Notes under the pieces: generated by a model
Database searches by the model: none
What the model saw: only the letters and a program-made list of their open reading frames with translations
What the model was told of the DNA's origin: nothing
From: Mobiluncus curtisii subsp. curtisii ATCC 35241
GTDB taxonomy: Bacteria; Actinomycetota; Actinomycetes; Actinomycetales; Actinomycetaceae
Assembly: GCF_000146285.1 (NCBI RefSeq)
Contig: NZ_GL385912.1
Coordinates: 1,534,336 to 1,598,335 of the forward strand
Reading direction: 5' to 3'
DNA length: 64,000 nucleotides
Shown: positions 38,216-46,322 of the stretch, piece by piece
Numbering within the stretch: position 1 is the stretch's first letter
Layout: each line of letters opens with the position of its first letter
Translations under genes and position numbers: made by a program

Positions 38216-38449
38216 AACCATCCTCGTTAAACAAAACGTTCAATATGTCGTGCGAGTTAGGAGGCACAACACTCCTCACATACATCTTAACTGCAAAAAA
38301 TAGTGCTTGGGTACAGCTTGACGGGGGATTTTGCGTTGAGAAATCCCGAGATTCCCTTATGGTGAGCAATTTTCAGTGGTTGATGGGTTCACAAGGGTAG
38401 AGCCTGGCGCTCCTCGAAAGTGCTGAGTTTTCGTGTGGCTGGCGTAGTT

Positions 38450-38461
38450 TACGATAGTGAC
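38450..38461 (+). promoter_or_regulatory. -10 box of a probably leaderless transcript
   Basis: TACGAT (38450-38455) ends 6 bases before ATG at 38462; there is no ribosome-binding sequence. Confidence 0.45.
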
Positions 38462-39394
38462 ATGTCTGAAATTGGTGGGAATCCCAGTCCGTCGCTGCGG
38501 GTCGGAGTCATCGGTATGGGGGCGGTCGGTCCTATCTTGGCTGCTGCGTTTAGGCAGGCAGGTCATACGTTAGCGGGAGTTTCGGCGCGCTCGGAGACTT
38601 CCCGAGAAAGAGTGGATGCCATCCTCCCCGGTGTTGCGGTGGTGCCGCCGGCACAGCTGGTGCCTGATTGCGACCTGGTGGTGTTGAGCGTGCGAGATCA
38701 AGAAATTGCCCCCCTCGTTGCTGAATTAGCGCAGACTCAGGCGTTTCAACCGGGTCAGCTGGTGGCTCACGTTTCCGGGGCTCACGGATTGGATGTTTTA
38801 CAGCCTGCCGTCTGCACAGGAGCCATTCCCCTGGCTTTGCATCCGGCACAGACTTTTTCCGGCACTTCCTTGGATTTGCAAGGTTTACCAGGAACTCATT
38901 GGGCGGTTAATGCTCCGCAATCCCTGTTGGCAGTGGCGCAAGCTCTGGTTTTGGACTTGGGCGGGGTGCCTCACGTACTTCCGGATTCGGCGCGTCCCCT
39001 ATACCACGCGGCTTTGGCGCATGGGGCAAATCACCTGGTAATCGTGCTGACCCAGGCAATCCGGGCGTTGCAGATGGCAGGGCTGGACGACCCGGCTGTT
39101 TTTGCTGAGCCTCTGTTTAAAGCGGCTTTTGACCGGGCTTTGCGCGAAGGAGAAACCGGGCTGTCTGGACCGGTAGCACGTGCTGATTTTCCAACCGTGG
39201 CGATGCACCTAGAGGCGCTGCGGAGCGGACCCGTGCTGCATAAAGATGATTTGGATCCCGCACTACCTTTTGATGATTTGGCTGACGTGCCCGATTCCTA
39301 TCGGGCATTGGCGCGAGCTGCGACCCAGCGGTTGTGGCAACGTGGAGGTTTAAGCTCTCACCAGCGCGAGCAGCTTCGTAAAATTTTAGGCTGA
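38462..39394 (+). CDS. Rossmann-like/DUF2520 domain protein
   Basis: Residues about 12-130 form a Rossmann dinucleotide-binding domain (GVIGMGAVGP). The rest is the helical DUF2520 domain (LYHAALAHGANHLV region). This two-domain architecture, related to ketopantoate/6-phosphogluconate-type dehydrogenases, is found next to panC in many actinobacteria, including Mycobacterium, so a link to pantothenate synthesis is suspected but unproven. It has 310 residues. Confidence 0.85.
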   Translation: MSEIGGNPSPSLRVGVIGMGAVGPILAAAFRQAGHTLAGVSARSETSRERVDAILPGVAVVPPAQLVPDCDLVVLSVRDQEIAPLVAELAQTQAFQPGQLVAHVSGAHGLDVLQPAVCTGAIPLALHPAQTFSGTSLDLQGLPGTHWAVNAPQSLLAVAQALVLDLGGVPHVLPDSARPLYHAALAHGANHLVIVLTQAIRALQMAGLDDPAVFAEPLFKAAFDRALREGETGLSGPVARADFPTVAMHLEALRSGPVLHKDDLDPALPFDDLADVPDSYRALARAATQRLWQRGGLSSHQREQLRKILG

Positions 39395-39444
39395 ATGCAC
39401 ATTCCGCCATGATTAATTTCGTGGCGCTTAGGTAGGATGTCACC

Positions 39445-39945
39445 ATGACCGATGAATTATTTAACCCTGCAGGCGTGACGTTTAAACCGATTTCCATGAA
39501 ACTCATCACGGTGCGGATTCTGGGACTGTTGGCGGGGATTGCGGTGTTCGCGCTGGCTCTTGGGGGATTCGCAGGGGCAATGATGTGCACACAAGGTATT
39601 CCGTGGTTTTGGTTCCTAGAGATTGTACCGATTGGTCTGTTGGTGTGGCAGTTGTGGTTAATTCCACGCCAGGTCAAGGCATGGGGTTACGCTGAGTCCG
39701 AGCGGGATTTGTTTTTACGTCGGGGCATCATGTTTAAGAAAATGTGGGCGATTCCCTACGGGCGGATGCAGTTTGTGGATGTGCAGCAAGGACCTATCGA
39801 CAGGATTTTCGGCATTGCCCAGGTCAGCATGAAGACCGCTTCGACGGAATCGGCGGCGAGCATCCCCGGATTGGACCATGCCGAGGCAGATCGCTTACGT
39901 CAGATCCTCACCGCGCGCGGTGAATCTTTGAGAGCAGGATTGTGA
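39445..39945 (+). CDS. PH-domain (bPH2/YdbS-like) membrane protein
   Basis: A 166-residue protein with two hydrophobic segments (about 22-47 and 53-73), then a bacterial PH domain with the pattern LFLRRGIMFKK, IPYGRMQFVDVQQGPIDR and a FGIAQVSMKTA strand. YdbS and YdbT proteins usually occur as a pair, and the larger partner follows here after 19 bases. ATG at 39445 follows TAGGATGTCACC, which could be either a -10 box for a leaderless message or a weak AGGA ribosome site. Confidence 0.82.
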   Translation: MTDELFNPAGVTFKPISMKLITVRILGLLAGIAVFALALGGFAGAMMCTQGIPWFWFLEIVPIGLLVWQLWLIPRQVKAWGYAESERDLFLRRGIMFKKMWAIPYGRMQFVDVQQGPIDRIFGIAQVSMKTASTESAASIPGLDHAEADRLRQILTARGESLRAGL

Positions 39946-39964
39946 ACACGGCGAGGAAAGACAG

Positions 39965-41743
39965 ATGACACAACCAATTGACCCGGGCTGGGAACCCTCG
40001 GAAGGAACCCCCAAAGAGTCTTCGGCGCCTATGCCCTCGCAGGGCTCGTCGGAGGGGATTCCAGCCAGTTCTGACCTCTCCAGCGTTACTGCGCAACCTC
40101 CGGTTTGGCGCAAAGTACACCCCTTGACGCCACTGACCCAGATGTGGGGGGTTCTGGTGGCGCTGGTGGCAATCATTTATTCGCAGCTCGACTTGATACG
40201 TGACATTTCTAAGGCGATGGCTGCGATACGGTCGACAGGAAAGGTCTTGCCGGTGCTGCTTTTTTCCCTGCTGGGAATCGTGGTGCTTCTGCTGTTGCTG
40301 GTTCTTTTTGCCTATCTGAGCTGGAGGTTTACCGCTTACGCGCTGACTGATGAAGCGGTTTTGTTTCGTCACGGCATCATTTTTAAAAAAGAACGTCACA
40401 TGCGGTTGAACCGAATTCAAGCGGTAGACGTTATCGCCCCGTTGGTGCCGCGTCTGCTCGGTTTAGCAAAGCTGCATGTGGATTCTGCAGGAGCCAGCGG
40501 TTCCCAGATTGACATTATGTATCTGAAGGCTTCTCAGGCGCAGGAGCTACGGGCTGAAGTTTTAACCAAAGCATCAGGTCAAAAAACTGTTGCCAACCGT
40601 GCTGTAGATACCACTAATTCTTTAACGAATAGTACAAAAATCATCGGGATAGGCGAAGCTGGATTAGTGGGAGACCTGCCCGCCGCCAGCGGGGAAGCGC
40701 CGGAGACAAAACTATACGAAATCCCCACCGAGATGCTGGTGGGATCAATCTTGCGTTCAGTTTCTACCTGGTTCGCGGTGCTGCTGATTCCGCTGCTGTT
40801 GGTGCTGGGGCTGATTCCCGCGATAGCCATCTTCATGAGCGGTGATGCGGACAGTTTCTGGGCAGCGCTGTTAGTGGCACCCCAAGCCCTGCTCGGTGTG
40901 CTTGCCGGTATTTTTGCTACTATCACGGCGATAGGTCAAAAAGTCAACGAAGGGTGGAACTTTACCGCGGCGGCTTCTGCCGATGGAATCCGTCTGCGCC
41001 ACGGATTGACGACCCATGATTCCCAGACCATTCCTCCGGGGCGAGTCCACGCTGTAGTTTTAAAGCAGCCCTTCCTGTGGCGGAGTAAGGACTGGTGGCG
41101 GGTCGAGTTAACTATGGCTGGCTACCAGGGAACCTCTGAAGGAAACGGCGGTAATAAGAGCAAGACCAGCTCTCACGTGATGCTGCCGGTAGGAACCCGC
41201 GCTCAGGCATTGCAAGCATTGTGGATGATGGAACACGACCTCGGTGCGGTCACCGACCTCAACGGCGCCGAAATTGGAACAGCCGGTACAAATCTCTTGA
41301 AAGTCATGATGTACGGATCCGGTCCGGCACCGGGAATCTTTACGGCTTCACCGAAAGCTCGCTGGTTTGATTGGATTACTTGGAATCGCAAAGCTGCGGT
41401 GCTGACCACGACGATGGTGATGATTCGCGACGGCAGGATTACCCGGCGCGTGTCTTTTGTACCGCATTGCCGGATGCAATCCGTGGCCCTGCGGCAAGGA
41501 CCGGCGCAACGGGCTTTAGGGATGGCAAATGTCAAACTGCACTTGGTGCCGGGCGTGGTGCCAACCACGGTGTACCATCTGCCTACCAGCTCTGCGCAAA
41601 GTCTGTGGGAACTGCAAGTTTCGCATGCTGATATGGCGCGGGACAAAGAACCCCCCGCGGCTTGGCTGGAACGCGTCATCTCGAACACGCAGCCTTGTGC
41701 CGACTCTAACGAGGAACAGACAGATATTTTCAGAGAGGAATAA
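39965..41743 (+). CDS. Triple PH-domain (bPH2/YdbT-like) membrane protein
   Basis: A 592-residue partner of the preceding protein. A hydrophilic N-terminus is followed by two pairs of membrane segments (about 58-118 and 257-325). Three bPH2 domains are visible by repeated patterns: LFRHGIIFKKERHMRLNRIQ, RLRHGLTTHDSQTIPPGRVH and MIRDGRITRRVSFVPHCRMQ. YdbT proteins of Bacillus have been linked to resistance to membrane-active agents; the role here is inferred from family only. GAGGAAAG precedes ATG. panC begins 4 bases after the stop. Confidence 0.82.
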   Translation: MTQPIDPGWEPSEGTPKESSAPMPSQGSSEGIPASSDLSSVTAQPPVWRKVHPLTPLTQMWGVLVALVAIIYSQLDLIRDISKAMAAIRSTGKVLPVLLFSLLGIVVLLLLLVLFAYLSWRFTAYALTDEAVLFRHGIIFKKERHMRLNRIQAVDVIAPLVPRLLGLAKLHVDSAGASGSQIDIMYLKASQAQELRAEVLTKASGQKTVANRAVDTTNSLTNSTKIIGIGEAGLVGDLPAASGEAPETKLYEIPTEMLVGSILRSVSTWFAVLLIPLLLVLGLIPAIAIFMSGDADSFWAALLVAPQALLGVLAGIFATITAIGQKVNEGWNFTAAASADGIRLRHGLTTHDSQTIPPGRVHAVVLKQPFLWRSKDWWRVELTMAGYQGTSEGNGGNKSKTSSHVMLPVGTRAQALQALWMMEHDLGAVTDLNGAEIGTAGTNLLKVMMYGSGPAPGIFTASPKARWFDWITWNRKAAVLTTTMVMIRDGRITRRVSFVPHCRMQSVALRQGPAQRALGMANVKLHLVPGVVPTTVYHLPTSSAQSLWELQVSHADMARDKEPPAAWLERVISNTQPCADSNEEQTDIFREE

Positions 41744-41747
41744 GACC

Positions 41748-42584
41748 ATGGAATTACTGAAAACCCGAGAAGAATTGGCGATCTGGCGCAAAGGTATTCA
41801 GGGCAAACTTGGTCTGGTCATGACGATGGGAGCCCTGCACGAAGGGCATTTGGATTTAGTACGTGCCGCGAAAGCCCAGGCAGATACCGTGCTGGTGACG
41901 GTGTTCGTCAACCCCACGCAGTTCGCGCCCGGTGAGGACTACGACACTTACCCTCGTGACCTGGCAGGGGACGCCGCCAAGCTTCAAGAAGTCGGGGCAG
42001 ACGCCCTGTTTGCGCCTACCCCTGAGGTCATGTATCCATCCGGTGAGGCACTGGTCCGCTTTGATCCCGGACACGCCGCCACAATCCTAGAAGGCAAGAC
42101 TCGCCCTACCCATTTTGCTGGAGTGCTGCTGGTGGTGGGCAAGATGTTCCACCTGACTCGTCCCGATGTGGCGGCTTTTGGTAAGAAAGACGCCCAACAA
42201 CTCGCCATTATCTCGCAGATGGTTACCGACCTGGACTTCCCTTTGACTATCTTGCCGGTGGAAATCCGCCGGGAACCCGACGGTCTGGCCTTGAGCTCGC
42301 GCAACCGCTACTTGTCCCCGCAGGAACGCGACACTGCTCTAAACCTTTCCCAGGCTCTGCAGTGGGGGAGAGAAAACGCCTCTCGTCTTGGTGCGAGCGA
42401 TTTGGCAGCTAAGGTGCGGGAACGTCTCACAGCGGTGCCCGGCATAGACGTGGATTATGTCGCCTTGGTGAACCCGACAGGGTTCGTGCCGATTACCGGC
42501 GAATTTCACGGTGCGGCAATCTTGGCACTGGCGGCGAAGGTTGGTTCTACTCGGCTGATTGACAACATGGACGTGCAACTTTAG
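41748..42584 (+). CDS. panC: Pantothenate synthetase
   Basis: Joins pantoate and beta-alanine with ATP to make pantothenate, the coenzyme A precursor. ATP-binding motif MGALHEGH is near residue 27, followed by VFVNPTQF, GKKDAQQLAII and the ALSSRNRYLSP loop. It has 278 residues, normal length. The start is ATG at 41748, just after the PH-protein stop; AGAGAGGAA at about 41731-41739 is the ribosome site. The longer open frame from 41529 overlaps the upstream gene and is rejected. Confidence 0.95.
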   Translation: MELLKTREELAIWRKGIQGKLGLVMTMGALHEGHLDLVRAAKAQADTVLVTVFVNPTQFAPGEDYDTYPRDLAGDAAKLQEVGADALFAPTPEVMYPSGEALVRFDPGHAATILEGKTRPTHFAGVLLVVGKMFHLTRPDVAAFGKKDAQQLAIISQMVTDLDFPLTILPVEIRREPDGLALSSRNRYLSPQERDTALNLSQALQWGRENASRLGASDLAAKVRERLTAVPGIDVDYVALVNPTGFVPITGEFHGAAILALAAKVGSTRLIDNMDVQL

Positions 42585-42712
42585 AGGCCACAAGGGTCCT
42601 GCCGCGCCTTTCTGGGGAAGTAAACGTCTATGGTGGTTGCGGGAGAAATCGCTCGAAGCGGACTCCTCGCGGGGTGCACGTGGACAGGGAACTCATCCTG
42701 TTTGATTAATTC

Positions 42713-42743
42713 CGGGTGCGCCTGCGTTTTCCAGTCGCACCCG
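42713..42743 (-). terminator. Hairpin after the CsoR-like gene
   Basis: CGGGTGCG (42713-42720) pairs with CGCACCCG (42736-42743), with an inner CTG/CAG extension. It abuts the stop codon of the minus-strand gene. No T-run follows, so function as a terminator is only probable. Confidence 0.5.
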
Positions 42744-42744
42744 C

Positions 42745-43008
42745 TTACTCAATGTGCAAGAACAGCTGTTCCAGGTGTTTGATATTTTCTACTCGCTCCG
42801 GTTCACTGGCCTCGGCGGTACCCTGCAAACTGGAAACCATCAGGGCGAAAGAAGCCCTGTCTAAGCGGCGTGAGGACTCGTTCAGCTTGGAAATCAATAC
42901 GCTCGCGTCTGCATCAGTGTCGAGGAGGCTGATAACCTCATCTAAGGACTGTTTAGCTTCGTTCAGCCGGGTGGAAACAGTCATTTTGTCAGCGGCGGAA
43001 AGTTGCAT
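42745..43008 (-). CDS. CsoR/DUF156-like small helical protein without metal-ligand cysteines
   Basis: An 87-residue all-helical protein resembling the actinobacterial DUF156/CsoR group by its overall pattern: MQLS start, RL-x-x-A-x-x-x-L-x-x-V, SRRLDRASFAL and a LEQLFLHIE ending. CsoR-type repressors are DNA-binding tetramers that sense Cu(I) or other signals through conserved Cys and His residues. This protein contains no cysteine, and its only histidines are near the C-terminus, so classical metal sensing is unlikely. It may be a constitutive or differently tuned regulator, or a structural relative. It is divergent from lysS with 130 bases between. ATG has AGGGGATG upstream. Confidence 0.6.
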   Translation of the reverse strand: MQLSAADKMTVSTRLNEAKQSLDEVISLLDTDADASVLISKLNESSRRLDRASFALMVSSLQGTAEASEPERVENIKHLEQLFLHIE

Positions 43009-43126
43009 CGCATCCCCTAAACATCTTGATTGACTTCTTGGGGCAATTTTACCCGGCGCAAACCCGCCGAGGAACCGGTTGAAAAGGGTAAAAACCCTTA
43101 CTGAACAACGCGACCGGGGAATGGTC

Positions 43127-43138
43127 TAGACTAGAACG
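43127..43138 (+). promoter_or_regulatory. -10 box of a probably leaderless lysS transcript
   Basis: TAGACT (43127-43132) ends 6 bases before the GTG start at 43139. No ribosome-binding sequence is present. Confidence 0.5.
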
Positions 43139-44704
43139 GTGGCTGAAAAAGAAAACAAAACTGAGAATGTAAACCCAGCGCCTGTGGCGAGCGACGAGGA
43201 AACGTATGCTGCCGAGGCTCCTGAACAGATCCGAATCCGCGCGGAGAAACGCGCCAAGATGCTGGCAGAAGGCAAAAATCCCTATCCGGTTCACGTGGAT
43301 ATAACCACCACCATTTCTGAAGTTCGTGAAAAATACTCGGATTTGCAGGCAGGGGAAGAAACCGCAGAATTTGTCGGCTTGGCAGGGCGGGTTCGTCTGA
43401 TGCGCTCCAGTGGCAAGTTAGCTTTCGCCACCCTGCAAGAGGGCAATGGTTCCACCATTCAAATCATGATTAGCGAACGGGAAGTCGGTCCGGAATCAAT
43501 GTCCGCTTACAAAGCGGAGGTTGATTTGGGCGACCACCTGTTTGTCCACGGTCGGGTCATCAGCTCCAAACGTGGAGAGCTGTCCATTTTTGTGGATTCT
43601 TGGCAGCTGACCTGTAAAGCCTTGCGCCCCCTGCCGAAATCGTACATAAACGAGGCTGGTGAAGAAGTTTCCCTGAGTGAGGATATGCGGGTTCGCCGGC
43701 GTGACCTGGATATGATTATGCGTCCCGCTGCCCGCGACATGGTACGTAACCGGTCTCGCGTGGTACAGACACTGCGTCGCTACCTGGATGAACACGACTA
43801 CATCGAAGTCGAAACCCCGATGCTGCAAACCCTGCACGGCGGGGCTGCCGCCCGTCCTTTTGTGACCCATATGAACGCCTACGATACGGAGCTCTATCTG
43901 CGTATCGCCCCGGAACTGTTCCTCAAGCGTTGCCTGATTGGCGGAATAGACAAGGTCTTTGAAATCAACCGGAACTTCCGCAACGAAGGTGCGGATTCTT
44001 CGCACTCTCCTGAATTTACGATGCTGGAAGTGTATTGCGCTTACGGAGACTACCACCAGATTGCTCGCCTGACTCAGGAAATGATTCAGCGCTGCGCACG
44101 GGACGTGTTCGGCACCGAAGTCGTAACTTTGAGCGATGGAACCGAATTCGATTTATCCGGGGAATGGAAGTGGATTGACCTCTATGGTTCCCTGTCTGAA
44201 GCGCTGGGGCAGGAAGTCACGGTGCGGACTCCGAAAGATGCCTTGGTCGCTTTGGCGGAACGGCTCGGCATTGAGCTGGAACCCTACTATCTCTCCGGGA
44301 AAATCGTCGAAGTTCTGTGGGAAGAACTGGTTGGCGATAAATTGTGGGAACCGACTTTTGTGTGCGATTTCCCCGAAGACACTTCGCCCTTGGTAAAGAC
44401 ACACCCCGATAAGCCCGGTCAGGTACAAAAGTGGGATTTGATTATACGTGGCTTTGAAGTTGCCACTGGATATTCCGAGTTGAATGACCCGGTGGTACAG
44501 CGAGCGCGCTTTGAACAGCAGGCTTTGGATGCTGCCAATGGAGATCCGGAGGCCATGGAAGTGGATGAAGACTTCCTCATCTCTATGGAACAGGGGATGC
44601 CTCCCGCAGGTGGTATGGGAATGGGTCTCGATCGTCTGCTGATGACCTTGACCGGGTCGGGAATCCGCGAAACTATTACATTCCCGCTGGTTAAGCGGGT
44701 TTAA
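43139..44704 (+). CDS. lysS: Lysyl-tRNA synthetase, class II
   Basis: Charges tRNA-Lys. The N-terminal OB-fold anticodon-binding domain (about 60-170, with RVRLMRSSGKLAFATLQE) is followed by the class II catalytic core: motif 2 around FRNEGADSSHSPEFTMLE and motif 3 GMGLDRLLMTL. It is 521 residues long including a 25-residue charged N-terminal extension. The start is GTG at 43139. gluQ starts 1 base after its stop codon, so the two are one operon. Confidence 0.96.
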   Translation: MAEKENKTENVNPAPVASDEETYAAEAPEQIRIRAEKRAKMLAEGKNPYPVHVDITTTISEVREKYSDLQAGEETAEFVGLAGRVRLMRSSGKLAFATLQEGNGSTIQIMISEREVGPESMSAYKAEVDLGDHLFVHGRVISSKRGELSIFVDSWQLTCKALRPLPKSYINEAGEEVSLSEDMRVRRRDLDMIMRPAARDMVRNRSRVVQTLRRYLDEHDYIEVETPMLQTLHGGAAARPFVTHMNAYDTELYLRIAPELFLKRCLIGGIDKVFEINRNFRNEGADSSHSPEFTMLEVYCAYGDYHQIARLTQEMIQRCARDVFGTEVVTLSDGTEFDLSGEWKWIDLYGSLSEALGQEVTVRTPKDALVALAERLGIELEPYYLSGKIVEVLWEELVGDKLWEPTFVCDFPEDTSPLVKTHPDKPGQVQKWDLIIRGFEVATGYSELNDPVVQRARFEQQALDAANGDPEAMEVDEDFLISMEQGMPPAGGMGMGLDRLLMTLTGSGIRETITFPLVKRV

Positions 44705-44705
44705 T

Positions 44706-45656
44706 GTGAGTCGCGGTGGCTTCGGTCGGTTTGCTCCTAGCCCTTCAGGAGTCATGCATTTCGGGAATCTGCGCACCGCGGTAGCAGCGTATCTGTTCGC
44801 TAAATCCAGTGGGCGCGAATTCCTGGTGCGAATAGAGGACATTGACACCGGACGCTCCCGTCCCAGTTTTGCTGCACAATCCTTGGCAGATTTGGCGGCA
44901 TTGGGCATAGTGAGCGACAGGAGGGTTGTCTACCAATCACAGCGCCACCAGTTGTACCAAGCCGCCTTGGAACAACTGGTACAAAAAGGTCTGGTTTATG
45001 AATGCTACTGTTCGCGGGCAGACATCGCGGCAGCTGCCAGTGCGCCGCACGGGAAACCAGGAATTTATCCGGGAATCTGCCGGGACCTGAGTGATTCTGA
45101 GCGGGAGGCTAAACGGACCGCACTGGCAGCGCAAGGTCGCCAACCGGCATTGCGTTTGCGGGCGCCACAAGGAGTGGAATATACGGTAAAAGATTCTCTG
45201 TTGGGGCCACTGACTGGTCTGCTTCACGATTTCGTATTGCGACGCACCGATGGGGATTGGGCTTATCAGCTGGTCGTGGTGGTGGACGACATCAATCAGG
45301 GTGTGGATCAAATCGTGCGAGGGGCTGACTTGGCCTCCAGCGCTCCGGTGCAGGCCTGGCTGACCGAAATTTTGGGTGGCTATACTGCCGCCTATGCTCA
45401 TGTGCCACTGGTCATGAATGCGCAAGGGCAGCGTTTGGCAAAGCGAGATAAATCCGTGACCCGCCCGGAACTGAACGCGCTGGGGTGGTCTGATCAAAAG
45501 ATTCTCTTGAAGGTTTTAGAAACATTGGGCTGGTCGGCAGCGAAAACTGACGCAACCGCACTGCTGACCCTTCCTACAGAGGAAATCCTGAACCACGCTC
45601 TCACGAATTGGAGACCGGAAAATCTACCCGCGGAACCGGTCATTTTTCACCCCTAA
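44706..45656 (+). CDS. gluQ: Glutamyl-Q tRNA(Asp) synthetase
   Basis: A truncated glutamyl-tRNA synthetase paralogue without an anticodon-binding domain. It attaches glutamate to the queuosine base of tRNA-Asp. Nucleotide-binding segment FAPSPSGVMHFGNLRTA has HFGN in place of the usual HLGN/HIGH. The zinc ligands CYCSRADI with downstream Y and C (YPGICRD) are present, and the KMSKS equivalent is RLAKRDKS. It has 316 residues against about 300 usual. The start is GTG at 44706, one base after the lysS stop, with GTTAAGCGGG upstream; translational coupling is likely. Confidence 0.9.
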   Translation: MSRGGFGRFAPSPSGVMHFGNLRTAVAAYLFAKSSGREFLVRIEDIDTGRSRPSFAAQSLADLAALGIVSDRRVVYQSQRHQLYQAALEQLVQKGLVYECYCSRADIAAAASAPHGKPGIYPGICRDLSDSEREAKRTALAAQGRQPALRLRAPQGVEYTVKDSLLGPLTGLLHDFVLRRTDGDWAYQLVVVVDDINQGVDQIVRGADLASSAPVQAWLTEILGGYTAAYAHVPLVMNAQGQRLAKRDKSVTRPELNALGWSDQKILLKVLETLGWSAAKTDATALLTLPTEEILNHALTNWRPENLPAEPVIFHP

Positions 45657-45728
45657 GCGGCGGCAGCAACAGCGCTCGATTCGGGACTGGGTCAGCGCTC
45701 AAGAGGGCGAGGGGAGTAAACCAGGAGA

Positions 45729-46301
45729 TTAGATAAAAATAATCTGTGCGTCTTCCGATTTCTTAATAAAATCAGGGGCGGTGATAATCCCAGAAACCCC
45801 CTTGAACATCATGTTCTGGCGCAGCTCCATGAGATCAACGGTCATTTTGCATCCCCACAGATGACCGCCCATTTCGACAATCTGTTCTAACAAGTCGCGC
45901 ACGGGAGGGATACCGTTCTTTTCAAGCATTTTGTTCATGTACCAGGTGGCGAGATGCGTGGCACCCGGCAGATTTCCAAAGCTCGGGGGCAGGTAGCGTT
46001 TCCCCCAACCGGGACGAAATTTTTCCAAAAGGGGAAGGTGCAGAGCTGTATTTCCTTGCATAGTGAATTTTAGGGAGTCCATGGTGCGTTTCGTGATAAT
46101 GTCCAAACCCCAGAAAGTAAAGAAAATATTGACGTCCACTTTTTCGGTAAGCGCTGCGATGGACATAATTAGCGCCGGGTAAGCCATGTCGAGGTTTCCT
46201 TTGGAACAGATAAATGCCATCTTGCGTTTTTCCATGTGCAACAATGGCTCAGATACGCGCCAGAAATCCTGGTCAAAAAAATCAGGTGCAGATTTTTCCA
46301 T
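45729..46301 (-). CDS. DsrE2-type sulfur carrier protein, copy A
   Basis: 190 residues of the DsrE/DsrF/DrsH-like fold (DrsE_2, PF13686, by motif). Features are FICSKGNLDMAYPALIM, the diagnostic FFTFWGLDI and GCKMTVDLM, whose cysteine C151 matches the conserved Cys of this family; C32 is a second candidate. Family members carry sulfane sulfur as a persulfide, and many are membrane-associated. ATG at 46301 has GGAAGGA 9 bases upstream. It lies 21 bases after the SQR-DsrC fusion gene, in the same direction, so the two should be co-transcribed. It is about two-thirds similar by eye to copy B at 49340-49978. Confidence 0.85.
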   Translation of the reverse strand: MEKSAPDFFDQDFWRVSEPLLHMEKRKMAFICSKGNLDMAYPALIMSIAALTEKVDVNIFFTFWGLDIITKRTMDSLKFTMQGNTALHLPLLEKFRPGWGKRYLPPSFGNLPGATHLATWYMNKMLEKNGIPPVRDLLEQIVEMGGHLWGCKMTVDLMELRQNMMFKGVSGIITAPDFIKKSEDAQIIFI

Positions 46302-46322
46302 AGATCAATATCCTTCCGGTAC

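Noticed and set aside
45657-45728. AGCGCT inverted pair between gluQ and the DsrE2 gene as a terminator
   Set aside because: The arms are only 6 bases with a long spacer and no T-run, so termination cannot be claimed.
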